DNA from: Ahaetulla prasina
Taxonomy: Eukaryota; Chordata; Lepidosauria; Squamata; Colubridae
Length of the DNA: 64,000 nucleotides
Reading direction: 5' to 3'
Assembly: GCF_028640845.1 (NCBI RefSeq)
Contig: NC_080541.1
Coordinates: 34,435 to 98,434 of the forward strand
The position numbers and the translations under genes are program-made. The notes under the pieces were generated by a model, which had not been told where the DNA came from, searched no databases, and worked only from the letters and a program-made list of their open reading frames with translations. This document shows positions 51,101 through 62,830 of this stretch, one piece after another (position 1 is the first letter of the stretch; the number at the start of each line of letters is the position of its first letter).

Positions 51101-54100
51101 TTCCCCCCTCCCCCACATTCTTGAAATTTTAAAGAATCTTTTAAACATTTAGGAACCCTACCCCTATCCTGAAAATCTTCAAAGAACATAAAACACTTCC
51201 TTGGAATAAGAAATATGATCTTTATGTCATGTTTCAGTATTTAGAATGCATAAAATAGGGACATTTGCAATGACACCAGATAGCAGTTTGGAGTGCTTTT
51301 CCTTATTTGCCTTTTCCAATGTTTATGTTTAGATTTTAGATTTCCACCTGCCCATCTAGCAGTTTGAAAGCATGAAAATGTGAGTAGATAAATAGGTACT
51401 ATTTCAGTGGGAAAGTAACTGGGTTCTGGGTGCCTTTGGCGTATAGCCATGCCAGCCACATGACCACAGAAACGTCTTCGGACAACACTGGCTCCCTTGG
51501 CTAAGGAAGGGAGATGAGCACCGGCCCCCTGGAGTGGGACATGAAAACTTTACCTTTTTTATGTTTCGATTGGTTACTAAAATTAGCAAAAATGCTTTTA
51601 TTATTAAATTATTCATTTATTATGTTTTACTTACTTGTTTTATTTATTATACTACACTATGTCATCATTGTTTTTGTGATATGCATTTTTTTATTTCTAT
51701 ATTTTTAAATTTCTATATTTTTTTAAAAAAGGAGCTCGATGGTTCAGGGGTTAAAGATGCAGAGCTTGTCAGATGGTAAGCTGACAGCCTGGGTTCGAGA
51801 TCCAAGCGCTGCATGCCTGGGTGAGCTCCTGTTACTGGCTCCAGCTCTGCCCACCTAGCAGTTCAAAAGGATGCAAATACGAGTAGGTAAATAGGTACCA
51901 CCTTGGTGGGAAGGTAAAAGCGTTCCATGCATGCCTCATGCTGGCCACATGACCACCGAGACATCTTTGGACAATGCTGATTCCCTCAGTTAGGAAATTG
52001 TAATGAGCCTCACCCTCTAGAGTCCAACATGACTGGACAGGAGGAATGTTTACCTTGACCTTTTTTTAAAAAAAATATATGTATGTGATCTTGCTTTAAC
52101 AGCCCCCTCTCCCAATGTTCATTCAGTACCAGTGGCCTAACATTTGTGCTGCAGTAAAATTTTGCACATTACACACATCATCAGTAAACAGATTTCTGAG
52201 TCGAATGAGATTGGTGACGGTCATTGACTCAGAGTGGTTTTCAGAAGAAATGGCAGAAATCTGATTATATAGTAGTCAAATTCAATTCTTTTTAACAACT
52301 AGTTGAGTAGTGATCCATAAATAGGTATTAAAAGAAATAGAAATTTATTTTCTGGCAAAAGGTTGCAAAAAGACTAATTTTTAGGAAATTCAGAGGAATT
52401 ATTTTCCAAGAAAGAAAAACAAGTGGGATGAAGAGGATTCATAAAATCACAGATGGAAGGATCATCCGGTCCCTCCCAGGTTGAGTACAGGATCTGCAAA
52501 TCCATTTTGGACAGATGACCCTTCTCCTGCTGTTAGAAGACCTCCACTGAAAGGGAGGTCTAAATGAGTCTCCTGGTTTCACAGCCCTCACTTCCAGGAA
52601 ATCCCTCCCACGCGGATCCTTGAGGGCCTGGGTTAGGGTCAGGCTGCATCCCAATGGAGTGATTAAGAATCAAATAACCTGGATCAACTTTCCTGCAGTT
52701 TCAACCCATGGTTTGGTCACAACCTCTGTGGCAATAGGGAACCCGCATATTCCTTCTCACAAACCATTTAGCTGTAGAGCCCTGGTGGCACAGTTGTTAA
52801 AGCAAGGTATTGTAGGCAAACTCTGTCCACAGCCCGGAGTTGGTAAAATGAGGCCTTCCACAGGAGACTTTCCTCCAAGGGGATCTTGGATGCCCTTGGA
52901 GGAAAGTTATGATGTCAGTGGATGTAGTCCACATGACTCATTTTGTAAGTAGAGTATAATATGCATCTTTGTCAGATACCTTACTTAGATCAAGAATTGT
53001 GGTGGCTCAGTAAGACAGGGAGGGAGGGAGGGAGGGAGGGAGGAAGGAAGGACGGAAATGTCATAGCATTCCAACAAACTACTGTAAAAGATAGGTGGTG
53101 ATAAATATATGATGGCTCCTATAAATTGTGCATGATACAACAATAAATCGATGAAAAACCAGAAGTGCCGCGGTGGGACGGACGGGGAAGAGCGAGCTCC
53201 GCTGAACTTCGCATATTCGCCAGGCCGACGAACCGCTGCTGAGGGGTCTTCAGACTGGAACCGTCCTTTAGGGATGGTGAAGAGGGTGAGGCACCTCGTT
53301 TGATGGAGAGGAACCGGCAAGTTCCTCGAAGGTCAGAGGAAAGCTCTCCGACTCAGCGGCGGGGGCAGGGGCTACGGCAGCCATCAATAAGCTGGGGCAA
53401 CTGGAAAAGAATTGAACAGGAGCGGTGACTTGAGCGAACTGTCGAAGCCGGGTGAGTGAGTGAACACCAACTCACATGAAAATATTCTATCTGATATCTG
53501 AGGAAAAAACTTTTTGGCGGTGGAACAGCGGCTAAAGTAAGAAGGAATACAAAAACTATAGAATTAAGAGAAACAGTAACACTACCCTAAGATTTGAGGA
53601 AAACCTGGAACTTTTAAATTAAAGCATAGACCTCTAAAAAAAGGGGGGGTGTCAAAAAGAAACACTTTAAATAAAGTTGGAAAATTTGCGACTTTTAAAA
53701 CTTAGTATTGGAATATAAGAACGGGGGAAGAAAGAAAGAAGAAGACAGGACATCTGGAAAAGACGTGAAATTTTTCTGACCTTTCTCTTCTATTGTAAAT
53801 TGGAACTAAATAAATTTGGACATTGACTTCAAATTGAAGCAATTTGGAACTAAATGGAATATATATAAAAGCTGAAATTGGACAAAAGGTGATTTTAAAC
53901 AGAAGAAACAAAATGGACACTTTTGTTAATTGTTGATTAGGCTGTGGACTCTAAAAAGACACCTTCAGGCAGAAGGGGAAATTGCATTGACTAGTATTTG
54001 TTGTGGAAAATTCCTCTGCTGAAAAGATAAGGCAAGTGAGAAAACGAAAGGGAGGTTTTTCCCTGTGTGCTATCTGACTCTGACTTTGATGATAAAAAGA

Positions 54101-57100
54101 AATACAATTTTGGAAATACAGAATGGCGCAGGGAATAATTGAAATGATGAAAAAAATGTGTATGACTTTTAGACAAGAAATAAAAGGAATAATTACAAGA
54201 CCATATGAAAAACAAGAACCAGAGGAAGTTGGAGCAGCACTGGAATCTACACCAAACAAAGAAACTATGAAGCAAGAGAGAGGACTGGAAGAAAAAAGAA
54301 AAAATGTTGATGTTGAATTTTTAAATAAGGGTGGAAATTTAAATGAATCTAAAGAGAGAGAGGATAAGATTTATAATGAGAAATCAGAAGGTTACATCAG
54401 GATTAATAATAAGAAAAAAGAGGAAGATGAGAATTTTAAATAGAAAAGAATTGCAAATAAGATTGGGTAAAAATAAGAAAAAAGAAAGGAAAGAACAAAG
54501 AGTGGTAGAAAGGGAGGAAAAAATACAAAGCTAAGAGATGACTTAGGGATCAGTGGAGAAAAGAAAAAATGGGGGAAGGGAAGAAAAGGGGAGTGGATGA
54601 AAATACAGGACAAATAAAGAGATTGAAGAAATTTAAGAGGAGGAAGGAGAAAAAGATGAGGGGGAAAGAAAAAGAAAAAAAAGAAAATACCTAATTAATA
54701 AGTCTGGATTTTAATATGAAAAAAGTTAATTGAAGGTTAAGATAGAGTGTTAATTATAATGATACTGGAAAAATTATTTTGTAAAATCTTTTAAAGTGAA
54801 TTTCTGTTTATATTCCTTTCCCTTTTCTTTCCTCTGGATGATACTTAACTTACAAAATGTTATTGTAATATACAGATATGACCTATGATGATGTTTAACT
54901 GGAAGATGTACTAGAACATATAATAAGGGGGAATAAAAGGGTTTGATATAAATGGGAATAGAGAAAAGGCGGGAAAAGAAGTATAATTAGAGATAAAGAT
55001 TAAAGATGGGGCAAAAGGCAATTAGATTTCTAAGAAGATGGTAAACAAGGAAAGGGAAAATGAGAGAAAATATATTGATGAAGGCATAGAAGGAGGATTG
55101 GAAAATAAGAAATTTGATTTGACATGTACCTGGCAGATATTTTGTTCAGAAAAAAATATTTTTTGTGTTGTCTGTGTCTAAAAAATAATTTTTTTACAAA
55201 AAATAAAATAAAATACAACAATAAATTGTAGAATATTTTTAAAAACAAAACAAGATTCTCTAACAGTTCAAAAGATAAAGGAAAGGAGATCATTAGAAGC
55301 CAAATAAGCTTCTCCAGAAGTACAGATGAACTGAAAATCAAAACAAACAAGCTGCATGATACTGTTGACCTGTTCTTGCCCAGACACAAAAATCTGGTAC
55401 CAGTCTGGGCAACTGAGACCATCCATGGAGATCAGCAACCCGACCTCCTGATACCCCCCTGAATTTAGGGGAGCAGGAGGGTAAACGTCCAGGAAACAAA
55501 TCACCACCAGTTGGCCAAACCACCAGAGTCAGACTGGAGAACCACCTAGTGTCCCCTTTCTGCCCTCAACCATAGAGACAGTGCGGATCAGCCTCATTTC
55601 GAAAAGGCTCTCACGTCTGTGTCCCCAAGCTTAACTGCAAAATAAGCTTTCTTTTTGGGTCTGGAGATCATGAGAAGACCCGGATCTGATAGACAGAAAA
55701 AAAATCTAACCTTGGAGGGGGAGGGGTGCAGGGCGCTCATGTGAGCATAGTCCAAACCCAGAAATGAAGATGAAGAGGGGTCACATAGCAGTGCGCCTGA
55801 TGTAAAAATGGCCTCTGGGTCATCCCGTGGATTCCCCCACAGTTCAATTCAATCAGAGCTTATTCAACTCGGTTTTCTGGGTTTCAGTTCTGTTCCACAC
55901 AGCCCACCAGAGTAGCGGGATTAGTTTGCGGCTCGGTGTGTCGTCTTGCAAACAGGAGAATGCAGGAAAGAGTAAGGGAGGTAGAGAGCAATGAGGCCGG
56001 TCTCCTTCAGGAACCCTAGTGAAGCCCCAGATGGAGGAGCAAAGGGGAGGGAAGTTGAAGATGGTGCAGTGGGAAAGGGTGGCAAAACATGGTTGGACAA
56101 CCATTTGTCTGGGATGGTATAAGGACTCTTGTCTTAGGCAGGGGCAGTGGTGGGTTGCCCCCGGTTCAGACTGGTTCTCTAGAACCGGTGGGTAAAACCA
56201 GTGGGAAGCTACGCCCACTGACCCAAATGTCATCAAAACTCAGAAGAGCGCGCACAAGCAGCGCAAGCGCAAGTGCACGGGCACGATGCGAACTGGTAGT
56301 AAAGGTAAGTAGAACCCACCCCTGGGCAGGGGGTTGGACTAGAAGACCTCCAAGATCCCTTCCAGCCCTACAATGATTTTCCTCTGTGGTCAAAGCTATG
56401 AATTTGCAGAGATGGAACCCTGCCTGGAGATGAACAAGGAGGCAGGCAACCTGGATTCCTAACTTCCCAAGTGGAGCAGAGAGAAAAAATTCTGGGGGAA
56501 CATTAGGAAAGCAGCCGTAAAGAGCAGAGTAGTTCAACCACAAAGCTGTTGGTAGTGGTAATAATTCAAATTGAAGTGAAGAAAGAAGAAACAGCAAAAT
56601 AATGGAGCCAGAAAGAAAACACCGAGTCACACTGAAGGAATTGTTGATGCTTTAAATGTATGTTTGTCTATAAAATAAAAAACTTTACTAAAAAAAAAAA
56701 AGCTGTTGGTGGTGGGTGGGTGGGCCAGCCCTCCCTCATAGAGACTTTTCAAATCTGGTAAATTGTCAGATCCCAATGGAAAGAGGAATTTAACCCTGGT
56801 GCCAGTTGCTTGTGGGGAGGGGGACACAATCCCCCCTTTGCTAAATTCCTGTGTTGAGAAGTGGGCTGCATAAACTGAAATGCTCACTTCCAGCTCCAGA
56901 GCTCTTCAAAAACAGGAGACAACAGGTCAGAATAGATACACAACACACACACACAATTCTGGGGGGAGATCAAGAACTAAAAATAACCCAAAAGCCACTG
57001 AAAGAAAAAGGTCATTATCTGGAGGGGAAAGCCAACTGACTTGCCCACTTCTCTTCTCTCCTAGAATCTCTGATCACCACCATCTCCCCTGCCTTCCACA

Positions 57101-57598
57101 ACCACAACCACAATCTCACAGCTCTGCCTCTCGCTCTCCCACCTGCTGTGCAGCCCGAATCATTCGGCGTGCCTCCTCCTTGATGCTGGGGTTATCCGGG
57201 GGTGGCGGCTGCACCAAAGTAGTCACCTCTGTTCCCCGGAACCCAAACACCATTGGCCAACCGAGATCCAGCTCTGGAACGGCCAGGTCAGAGTTCACTG
57301 GCCAGTAAGTGCCCGAGGAACCGTCCAGGTCCACATCTGGTGGGCTGGAGTCCGTGCTGCCACCTCCCTCCTGAGAGGCACACTGTGGCTTCTGCAGGTG
57401 CTGAGTGATGTGCTCAACCTCTGAGGGGCAGAGGAAGTCCGGGGCTGCCTCCTCTGCCAGGAACCGGTGGTAGCTCTCCTTGCCTTCCTCTGCCAGCAAG
57501 TCCAGCGCCAGGCGGTAGTACTCCTTGTAGTGGGGTGGCAGGTAGTTGGGATCCAGAGGGTTGTCCCCTTGGGAGGAGCTCTGCGACCGGCGAGCCAT
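45574..57598 (-). CDS. FAM83H: FAM83H, keratin-associated CK1-anchoring protein
   Basis: Four coding exons (57143-57598, 49473-49637, 48518-48642, 45574-48187) join in frame to 1119 residues (human about 1179). Residues 1-15 read MARRSQSSSQGDNPL, as in mammals. About residues 1-280 form the DUF1669 (PLD-like) domain, with VVAIVMDIFTDVDLLSEVLD and GHVKEKFLLVDC. A full HKD catalytic pair is absent, as in the family. FDEEF at 273-277 is the F-x-x-x-F pattern used to bind CK1 kinases. The long tail keeps conserved islands: NPLIQRSSRLRSSLIFS, KVAELLEKYK, RKGSLKLKQLLNPK, NALYSSNL-type (NVLYSSNLRDDTK) and RKEKRVYSRFEVFCKKEE near the end. The family organises keratin filaments. Human truncations in the last exon cause dominant enamel hypocalcification. 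No break is seen here. A 5' non-coding exon must exist upstream but was not located. Confidence 0.96.
48518..48642 (-). CDS. FAM83H: FAM83H third coding exon (residues 208-248)
   Basis: Acceptor cctttgcag, donor TACAG|GTGAGT. Encodes FLRVRTVSGPTYYCRTGMSF and KGHVKEKFLLVDCMVVLSGS. Confidence 0.95.
49225..49312 (-). repeat. CR1 LINE 3' tail fragment
   Basis: The text 'gcgttggaagggaccttgga', then 'ggtcttccaatccaac'. It lies in the FAM83H intron between coding exons 2 and 3. Confidence 0.7.
49473..49637 (-). CDS. FAM83H: FAM83H second coding exon (residues 153-207)
   Basis: Acceptor ctctctcag, donor GTGGAA|GTGAGC, phase 0. Encodes VVAIVMDIFTDVDLLSEV, then RRVPVYILLDEMHAQLFLDM. Confidence 0.95.
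49638..50266. other. FAM83H intron, no feature recognised
   Basis: Intronic DNA just upstream of coding exon 2. Overlapping short ORFs on both strands carry no domain signal. Confidence 0.4.
50267..50617. mobile_element. MITE with about 18-bp terminal inverted repeats
   Basis: Left end GTAATCCTCAACTTACAAC and right end GTTGTAAGTTGATGACTAC are inverted copies with a few mismatches. The inside has 'cacttagcaacagaaatttt', typical of a squamate DNA-transposon family. No target duplication is clear. Confidence 0.6.
50618..51374. other. FAM83H intron, no feature recognised
   Basis: AT-rich intronic DNA with a (TTTTAT)-like stretch near 50850. No repeat ends or exons seen. Confidence 0.4.
51375..51550 (+). 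mobile_element. Sauria SINE tail fragment
   Basis: The text 'gtgagtagataaataggtac', then 'gccagccacatgaccacaga' and 'ctggagtgggacatga', is the BovB-like tail of a Sauria SINE without its tRNA head. Confidence 0.75.
51731..52065 (+). mobile_element. Sauria SINE, nearly full length
   Basis: tRNA-like head with box A-like 'ggttcaggggttaaagatg' and box B-like 'gggttcgagatcc', then the tail 'cgagtaggtaaataggtacc' and 'ctggccacatgaccaccgag', ending 'gtccaacatgactgga'. It lies in the large FAM83H intron. Confidence 0.85.
52778..52900 (+). mobile_element. SINE head fragment (tRNA-like)
   Basis: The text 'gccctggtggcacagttgtt', then 'agcccggagttggtaaaatg', looks like a degenerate tRNA-type head; no tail is recognised. 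Confidence 0.4.
53017..53055. repeat. (GGGA)n microsatellite
   Basis: Seven or so GGGA units followed by GGAA units. Confidence 0.95.
53160..55215 (+). mobile_element. L1-type leader and ORF1 relic
   Basis: A GC-richer leader (about 53160-53460) holds 'gaacaggagcggtgacttga', shared with the element at 33.75 kb. ATG 54123 opens a 106-codon frame (MAQGIIEMMKKMCMTFRQEI), rich in Lys/Glu and predicted coiled coil, as in an L1 ORF1. Stops follow. A-rich sequence near 55190-55215 may be the tail. No ORF2 lies in between, so it is deleted. Confidence 0.5.
55216..56144. other. FAM83H intron, no feature recognised
   Basis: Intronic DNA without a recognised element or exon. Confidence 0.4.
56145..56324. 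mobile_element. hAT MITE, 180 bp, exact 8-bp TSD
   Basis: Starts CAGTGGTGGGTT and ends AACCCACCCCTG (inverted). Exact duplication GGCAGGGG at 56137-56144 and 56325-56332. It contains 'gttctctagaaccggtgg' like the GGTGAAATCC family. It has split a CR1 tail. Confidence 0.9.
56325..56385 (+). repeat. CR1 LINE 3' terminus
   Basis: The text 'ggttggactagaagacctcc', then 'aagatcccttccagccctac', directly after the hAT. Confidence 0.8.
56386..57142. other. FAM83H intron, no feature recognised
   Basis: Contains an A run (about 56690) and a short (CA) run (about 56942); otherwise unassigned. Confidence 0.4.
57143..57598 (-). CDS. FAM83H: FAM83H first coding exon (residues 1-152)
   Basis: ATG at 57598. 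A splice acceptor (ccccccacag, AG 57614-57613) lies 14 bases upstream, so the exon starts at 57612 with 5' UTR. The donor is CAGCAG|GTGGGA. Encodes PPHYKEYYRLALDLLAEEG and SGTYWPVNSDLAVPELDLGW. Confidence 0.95.
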
Positions 57599-57612
57599 GA
57601 CAGCAGAAGCCT

Positions 57613-58437
57613 CTGTGGGGGGAAAGGAGAGGCTGGTTGGTTGAGTGAGCACATATATGGCCCCTCTTGTTCTCCAGAGCGACCCCAAGTGTGGGCCAAG
57701 CAGTATCCCTTCATTTTACGGAGCAGCTGCACTCTTATCACCAGAAGCCCCTCTCCCAAGGGACAGGCATCCCCACCAAAAAAGGCTACGCCCACCAGCA
57801 AGAGAAGGCCCAAGGCGGGGGGCTCTCTGGTTCTTCTGGGCAAGCCTGCCTTTCTCTCCAGTTGCTGGTGGGCACCTGGAGGAGCCAGCCAAGCAACCTC
57901 CTCCCGAGGTCCCGGGGCTCCTCTCTATGAAACAAGCTCTCACCCCTCTCTAACAGAAGGGCAAACCATCCTGCAGCACCTCCCTTGCATTGGTGGAGCT
58001 CAAAGAGTATTCCAACTTTTGAGCCAGGCAATCTTGCTTCCTTTGTGGCTCAAACACCACACTGTCTTTTCTACAGAGGAAGTATAATTGTGGGTGAGTG
58101 CTGCCAGGAAGAAGACCCTGACTAAGAAGGCCTGAAGGGGGATAGGCAGATCCCTGAGCCAGGTGAAAAGTGCCACTCACCAAAATGGGCATTATGCATT
58201 TTTTGCACCATGGCGAGCTCTTAAGTTAGTATTTTAAGAGACAAAGGAGATTCAATTCCAGCAAGCCCCCAAAAGGGGAGGCAGCAGGGAAACCTTGGGC
58301 AGAAGCAAAGATTGCTACACCACCATCTCGGGATAAAAGAAAACAGCAGCTGTCAAGCAGGAAAATGGGAAGTCGTAGAGCAGAGCCTGGGTGCAGGAGG
58401 GCAGAGCCTGGGTGGACCCTCCAAGAGCCCTTCTCTT
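57613..58437. other. Upstream of FAM83H coding start; 5' exon not found
   Basis: A non-coding first exon is expected on - beyond the acceptor at 57613. No CpG-rich block was seen here, unlike at MAPK15. Several ORFs have no family match. Confidence 0.4.
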
Positions 58438-58570
58438 TTTTTTTTTTTTATTTGTCAAACACAACAATATATATAAGTATAAGCATGAAATAACCATACG
58501 AATTGGATACAACCAAAGGGAACATTAGGACAGGAACGGTAGGCACGCTGGTGCTCTTATGCACGCCCCT
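58438..58570 (-). repeat. LINE tail fragment, antisense
   Basis: A T run followed by 'atttgtcaaacacaacaat' and 'aaataaccatacgaattgg', a common squamate retroelement end. Family not assigned. Confidence 0.45.
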
Positions 58571-59329
58571 TCTGACCCTCAAGTCTCCCCCCTCCCCCTC
58601 CATTTCTCAAGGCACAGCCTGGTAAGTGAGACTCTTTGAGGGGAACGGAAACCCAGGACTCTCTCCTGAACAATAGCGGGATTGTGGGTGCTCCAGATCT
58701 CAGAGGCCTTCCCCTCTCCCAACTAGATCCTCTCAACACTGTTCCTGGGTGATGAATTCAGAAATCCCTGAGGACTGAGGTGGAAGAGGAGACAGGCTGA
58801 GACCAGAAGGTGGATGATGCCATATTCAAGCAGCTTTGTTAAGTTTTAACCATGATTAGAGTTTATTTTGACTGCCAGTGGCTCTCAACATTCTGGCAAA
58901 TCCTACCTGTTTAATTAGGATAGGATTCAATCCACTGTGTAAACACTTCACAAAGGGCTTAAATCAGTGACTAGGCCAAGTGTGCTATATGCTTGTTAGG
59001 AAGAGCCAGTGCAAAAAGAAAAACTGAGCCACTGCTTGGTGCCAGCTCCCATGTTGCATGGACCACTTTGGGGAAACCACAGCCTCTGAGCACAAGCAAG
59101 CTGGCCCTACAGATCCTGGGAGACGGGAACGCCTTGCTGTGCTTGGCTGGGTAGCCTCCCATATTATCACAGCTCTTGCACTTCAGGTGTGGTGTGGGAT
59201 AGGTGCCAAAGGCCGCAGGGGAGTGACACATGGGAACGTCTCCGTGGTGTAGAGAAAGCGGGTGTGCCTCCTCATGCGCCTACATGAGACCAGGGAGGCT
59301 TGCAAACAGCAATGTCAGAAGACCTAGTG
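58571..59329. other. Intergenic DNA, nothing recognised
   Basis: No exon or repeat end recognised. Confidence 0.4.
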
Positions 59330-60785
59330 GACGGACCATAAGTCTGCCTCTTTGGAGTTTCTTTTTGACCCACTAGCCTCTGCTGGAAGTTGGTTCCAGG
59401 CATCCACTACTCTTTTTGGGAAGTCATATTTTCCAGCATTACTTCAGAACTTCCGTCCCATCAGTTTAGAGTTAAGTCCCTGTGGTTCTTGATTTTTGCT
59501 TGATATTGTAAAAATTGTCTTCTAGACACTTATTCACATCCTGAATATATTTAACGGTTTAAATCACGTCCCCTTCCCTTTTCCTTGTCCTCCAGGCTCC
59601 ACATATTCAGTTCCTCCAATCCCTCCTGGTATGTTTTGTCCCTCAGACCTTGGACCATTTTTGAATCCTCGTTCAGTCTTATCAGCATCTTTTTTTAAGT
59701 GGGGTTTCCAGAACTGGACACGGTATTGCAAATGAGGTCTGTCTAAAGCTCTACATAGCGGGGTTAGGACCTCCTTCTTCCTGCTAGGATCCCCCTCTAG
59801 TAATACATCCCAGAATTTGGTTAGCCTTCACAGCTGCCAGGCCACACCCTTTGCCCATTTTGCAGTTGTCTGCCAGGAGCACACCTACGTCTTTTCCTTC
59901 TGTTGTATCCCCCCAATACTGAGCTCTGCCAGAGGAGTCTTTTCCCCCAAGTGATCTTATATTTAAAATGTTGAGCTGCATTCTACATTTTTGACCAATT
60001 TTCCTGCAATACCAAATCATTTTTCATGTTATGAATACCCCTAGGGATAACGATTCTATCACACACCTTTGCGTCACCAGCAAAAAGACAAACCTTACCT
60101 AGTAACCCTTCTGTTATATCATGTGTTGAACAGAACAGGACCAGGGGCTGAGCCTCGTGGTGCACCGCCTCTGATGGGTCTCTGTTCAGACAGCGGTCCA
60201 TTAACCACCACCAAACTCTATCCACCGAGCCAACTTCCTAATCCACTGAACCGCCTGGGGATTAAGCCCTGGCCTGTACTTCCAGGACTGGTATGAACCT
60301 CCTGCCTGTGTTTGTTAGTGGCATCTACTTCTGAGAAGACTGAGCACAAGTATTTATTTAGAAGGTTTATTATAGCCAGGGAATCCTCCCTAAGCTCCAA
60401 GTTTATTAAATTCAGCTCTCTTAAAGTCTAAGACATTAGTTTGATTGTGATGTTCTATTGCTTGTATCTGTATTATGTTGAATTCCAATATGACAGTCAT
60501 TCCCCCCAGACTTCCCCCAATTTCAACCGCTTCTATTATTTTATCTCTGTTAATAAGAATTAAGCTCAATATAGTGACCCTCTAGTTCCCTTCTCCTCCT
60601 TTTGGGGCACGAAGTTGTCTGCCGGGTTTGCCAGGAGCCTGTTTGGTCTCCCACTAAGTGCAGTTTGTCTCCCAGTTGATGTCAGGATAGTTGAAGTGCT
60701 CCAGCGTGCTTCCTGAACACCTTAGTTAACTGACTATCAAAAAGTATTTCCTTTGTTTGGTTGGGAGGTCTGTGGTTTACATCTA
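59330..60785 (-). mobile_element. Long CR1-group LINE 3' region, antisense
   Basis: Degenerate antisense sequence with the CR1-type features 'gtttccagaactggacacgg', 'ccaggagcacacctacgtc' and 'gaacaggaccaggggctgag'. It is non-coding and old. Confidence 0.5.
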
Positions 60786-61190
60786 TGGCAATGTCACTTT
60801 TTTCCCATTAACTCAAATGCATTCAAGATTTTTGGGGGGTTTTGCATTTCAGTAGAAGTATAGCTATTTTTATATACAATGCAATACCTTTTCTGAGGAG
60901 TCCCCAAAGCATGAGAAAGTGTTTCTCTTCTTTTTTTCTGGTGCATTATAACAGCTCCTCTCCCATCCACACCCAAAAAGTTTTAGACTTGTAGAAGCCA
61001 GGCTGGCCCAATCGGCTTTTCAACACCTGTCTTGGGAAGGGGCTTCTACAGCCTCACACAGTTTCCTGTCTCAAAGATGTTTTTCTACTACTGCGAAGGT
61101 GAGGAGAATCAATAGATATTCTATGTTAATGCTGCCCAACTCCCCTCTGAGGTGAGCAGTGGACATGAGGTCTCCAGGATAATTCTATGT

Positions 61191-61595
61191 CAGGGGTAGT
61201 CAACCTTTTTATACCTACTGCCCACTTTTGTATCTCTGTTAGTAGTAAAATTTTCTAACCGCCCACTGGTTCGGGGGGAGATGCATGAGCTATTTTGGGA
61301 CAAGGCTCTTTTGTTTGTGGTCGCACTATAGCGCCATTTAGTTTCACTTACGTAGTGTGAACTAAATTTATGCGCAGGTGATACAAATAGTATATTTTCA
61401 GAAAATTAAATTGTCACGGGGAATTTTATGAAAACCTAATGAAAATGTTTTTAAATAATGCTATGAATTTTTTTTTAAAAAGTCAATTAAATTAAAAAAA
61501 AGGAAAGTGCTTCAGGATTGGACAAAACCCTACCACCCACCATGAAAGCTGGAATGCCCACTAGTGGGAGGTAGGGACCAGGTTGACTACCACTG
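61191..61595. mobile_element. hAT element, 405 bp
   Basis: Begins CAGGGGTAGTCAACCT and ends AGGTTGACTACCACTG, inverted copies. Flanks TTCTATGT and TTCTACTG share five bases, a degraded 8-bp duplication. No coding capacity. Confidence 0.75.
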
Positions 61596-61954
61596 TTCTA
61601 CTGTGGTGTGGAGAAGACCCTTCATTTGAATTTCTATCCAAAATCTTCTCCCTGCCTACTTCCTCCAAACCAGTCTTCAGTCTTCAGCCATATTTCTCTT
61701 AAGTCACCTTTCTTCCAAGCTACAAAGACACCATAACGTGTACATTACGTTGTCAGCATTTTCAGCCCCTTTCCTTGTTGATGATCTCTGACAGGGAATT
61801 TCTCTTTCCCACCGCTGTTGCATACAGAGTCCCATTTTCACCAAGTCCTCCACTTAAGACTCCATGGTTTTCTTTGTGGCCATTACAGACACTCTACCTA
61901 ATTAGCATCTGGGTGAGGTTAGGGGTCTGCCCCAACACACATAACTTTATGCGT

Positions 61955-62040
61955 ACATAAACAGATGATGTTGCATAGTTTGGGCAATGAAACTTTGCAA
62001 GAAAACCACCAAGATCAGAGAGTATCAAGGACCCTTCATT
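61955..62040 (+). repeat. Penelope-like/LINE tail repeat family, copy 2
   Basis: The text 'gatgatgttgcatagtttgg', then 'gcaatgaaactttgcaagaa' and 'gagagtatcaaggaccc', matches the 36.85-kb copy. Confidence 0.55.
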
Positions 62041-62094
62041 TCTACTCTGAGCTACACATATTCTCCTTAAGAGTCTTACTCTTGCTCAGTCTTA

Positions 62095-62830
62095 CATATT
62101 GGAAAAAAGAACCCAAACACTAAGTACAAGATTGATGGACATTACCTTACAGATGACCCCTACCCTGTTAAAGACCTTGGAGTTTTCATATCAAATGATC
62201 TAAGTGCCAAAGGGCCTCTGTGGCTCAGACTGCTAATGCAGTCTGTTATTAACAGCAGCTGCCTGCAATTACTGCAGGTTCTAGTCCCACCAGGCCCAAG
62301 GTTGACTCAGCCTTCCATCCTTTATAAGGTAGATAAAATGAGGACCCAGATTGTTGGGGGCAATAAGTTGACTTTGTATATAAATATACAAATAGAATGA
62401 AGACTATTGCTAACTTAGTGTAAGCCGCCCTGAGTCTTCGGAGAAGGGCGGGATATAAATGCAAATTTAAAAAAAAAAAAAAAGCCCACTGCAACTACAT
62501 AGCAAAAAAGGCTCTAAGAGTTGTAAACCTAATTTTGCGTAGCTTCTTTTCCAAAAACTCTGCACTATTAACCAGAGCATACAAAACATTTGCTAGACCT
62601 ATTCTTGAATACAGCTCACCTGTCTGGAACCCATACCACATCTCTGACATTAATACAATTGAACGAGTCCAGAAATATTTTACAAGAAGAGTTCTCCGCT
62701 CCTCCAAAAACAACAAAATACCTTATACCACCAGACTTGAAATCCTGGGATTAGAAAATTTAGAACTCCGCCGACTCCGACAAGACCTGTGTTTAACACA
62801 CAGAATCATCTATTGCAATGTCCTTCCTGT
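62095..62830 (+). mobile_element. CR1-group LINE ORF2 C-terminus, split by a SINE
   Basis: Before the SINE the text encodes DLGVFISNDLSA. After it, the frame continues KKALRVVNLILRSFFSKNSA, LEYSSPVWNPYHISDIN and LEILGLENLELRRLRQDL. The order is that of a non-LTR ORF2 C-terminus, distinct in sequence from the CR1 copy at 63.5 kb. Confidence 0.7.
62208..62484 (+). mobile_element. tRNA-derived SINE with L2-type tail
   Basis: Head 'tgtggctcagactgctaatg' (box A region) and 'aggttctagtcccac' (box B). Body 'gacccagattgttgggggca'. Tail 'taagccgccctgagtcttcg', then 'agaagggcgggatataaat', and an A run. The tail is close to the end of the L2 at 28.77-28.82 kb. It has split a LINE. Confidence 0.85.

Noticed and set aside
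51731..51805. tRNA-like sequence considered as a tRNA gene
   Set aside because: It is the head of a SINE with a BovB-like tail. The same holds for the heads at 15.1 kb and 62.2 kb.
57467..58087. 206-codon ORF on + overlapping the FAM83H first coding exon
   Set aside because: Its first part is the antisense of FAM83H and the rest has no recognisable domain or splice signals.
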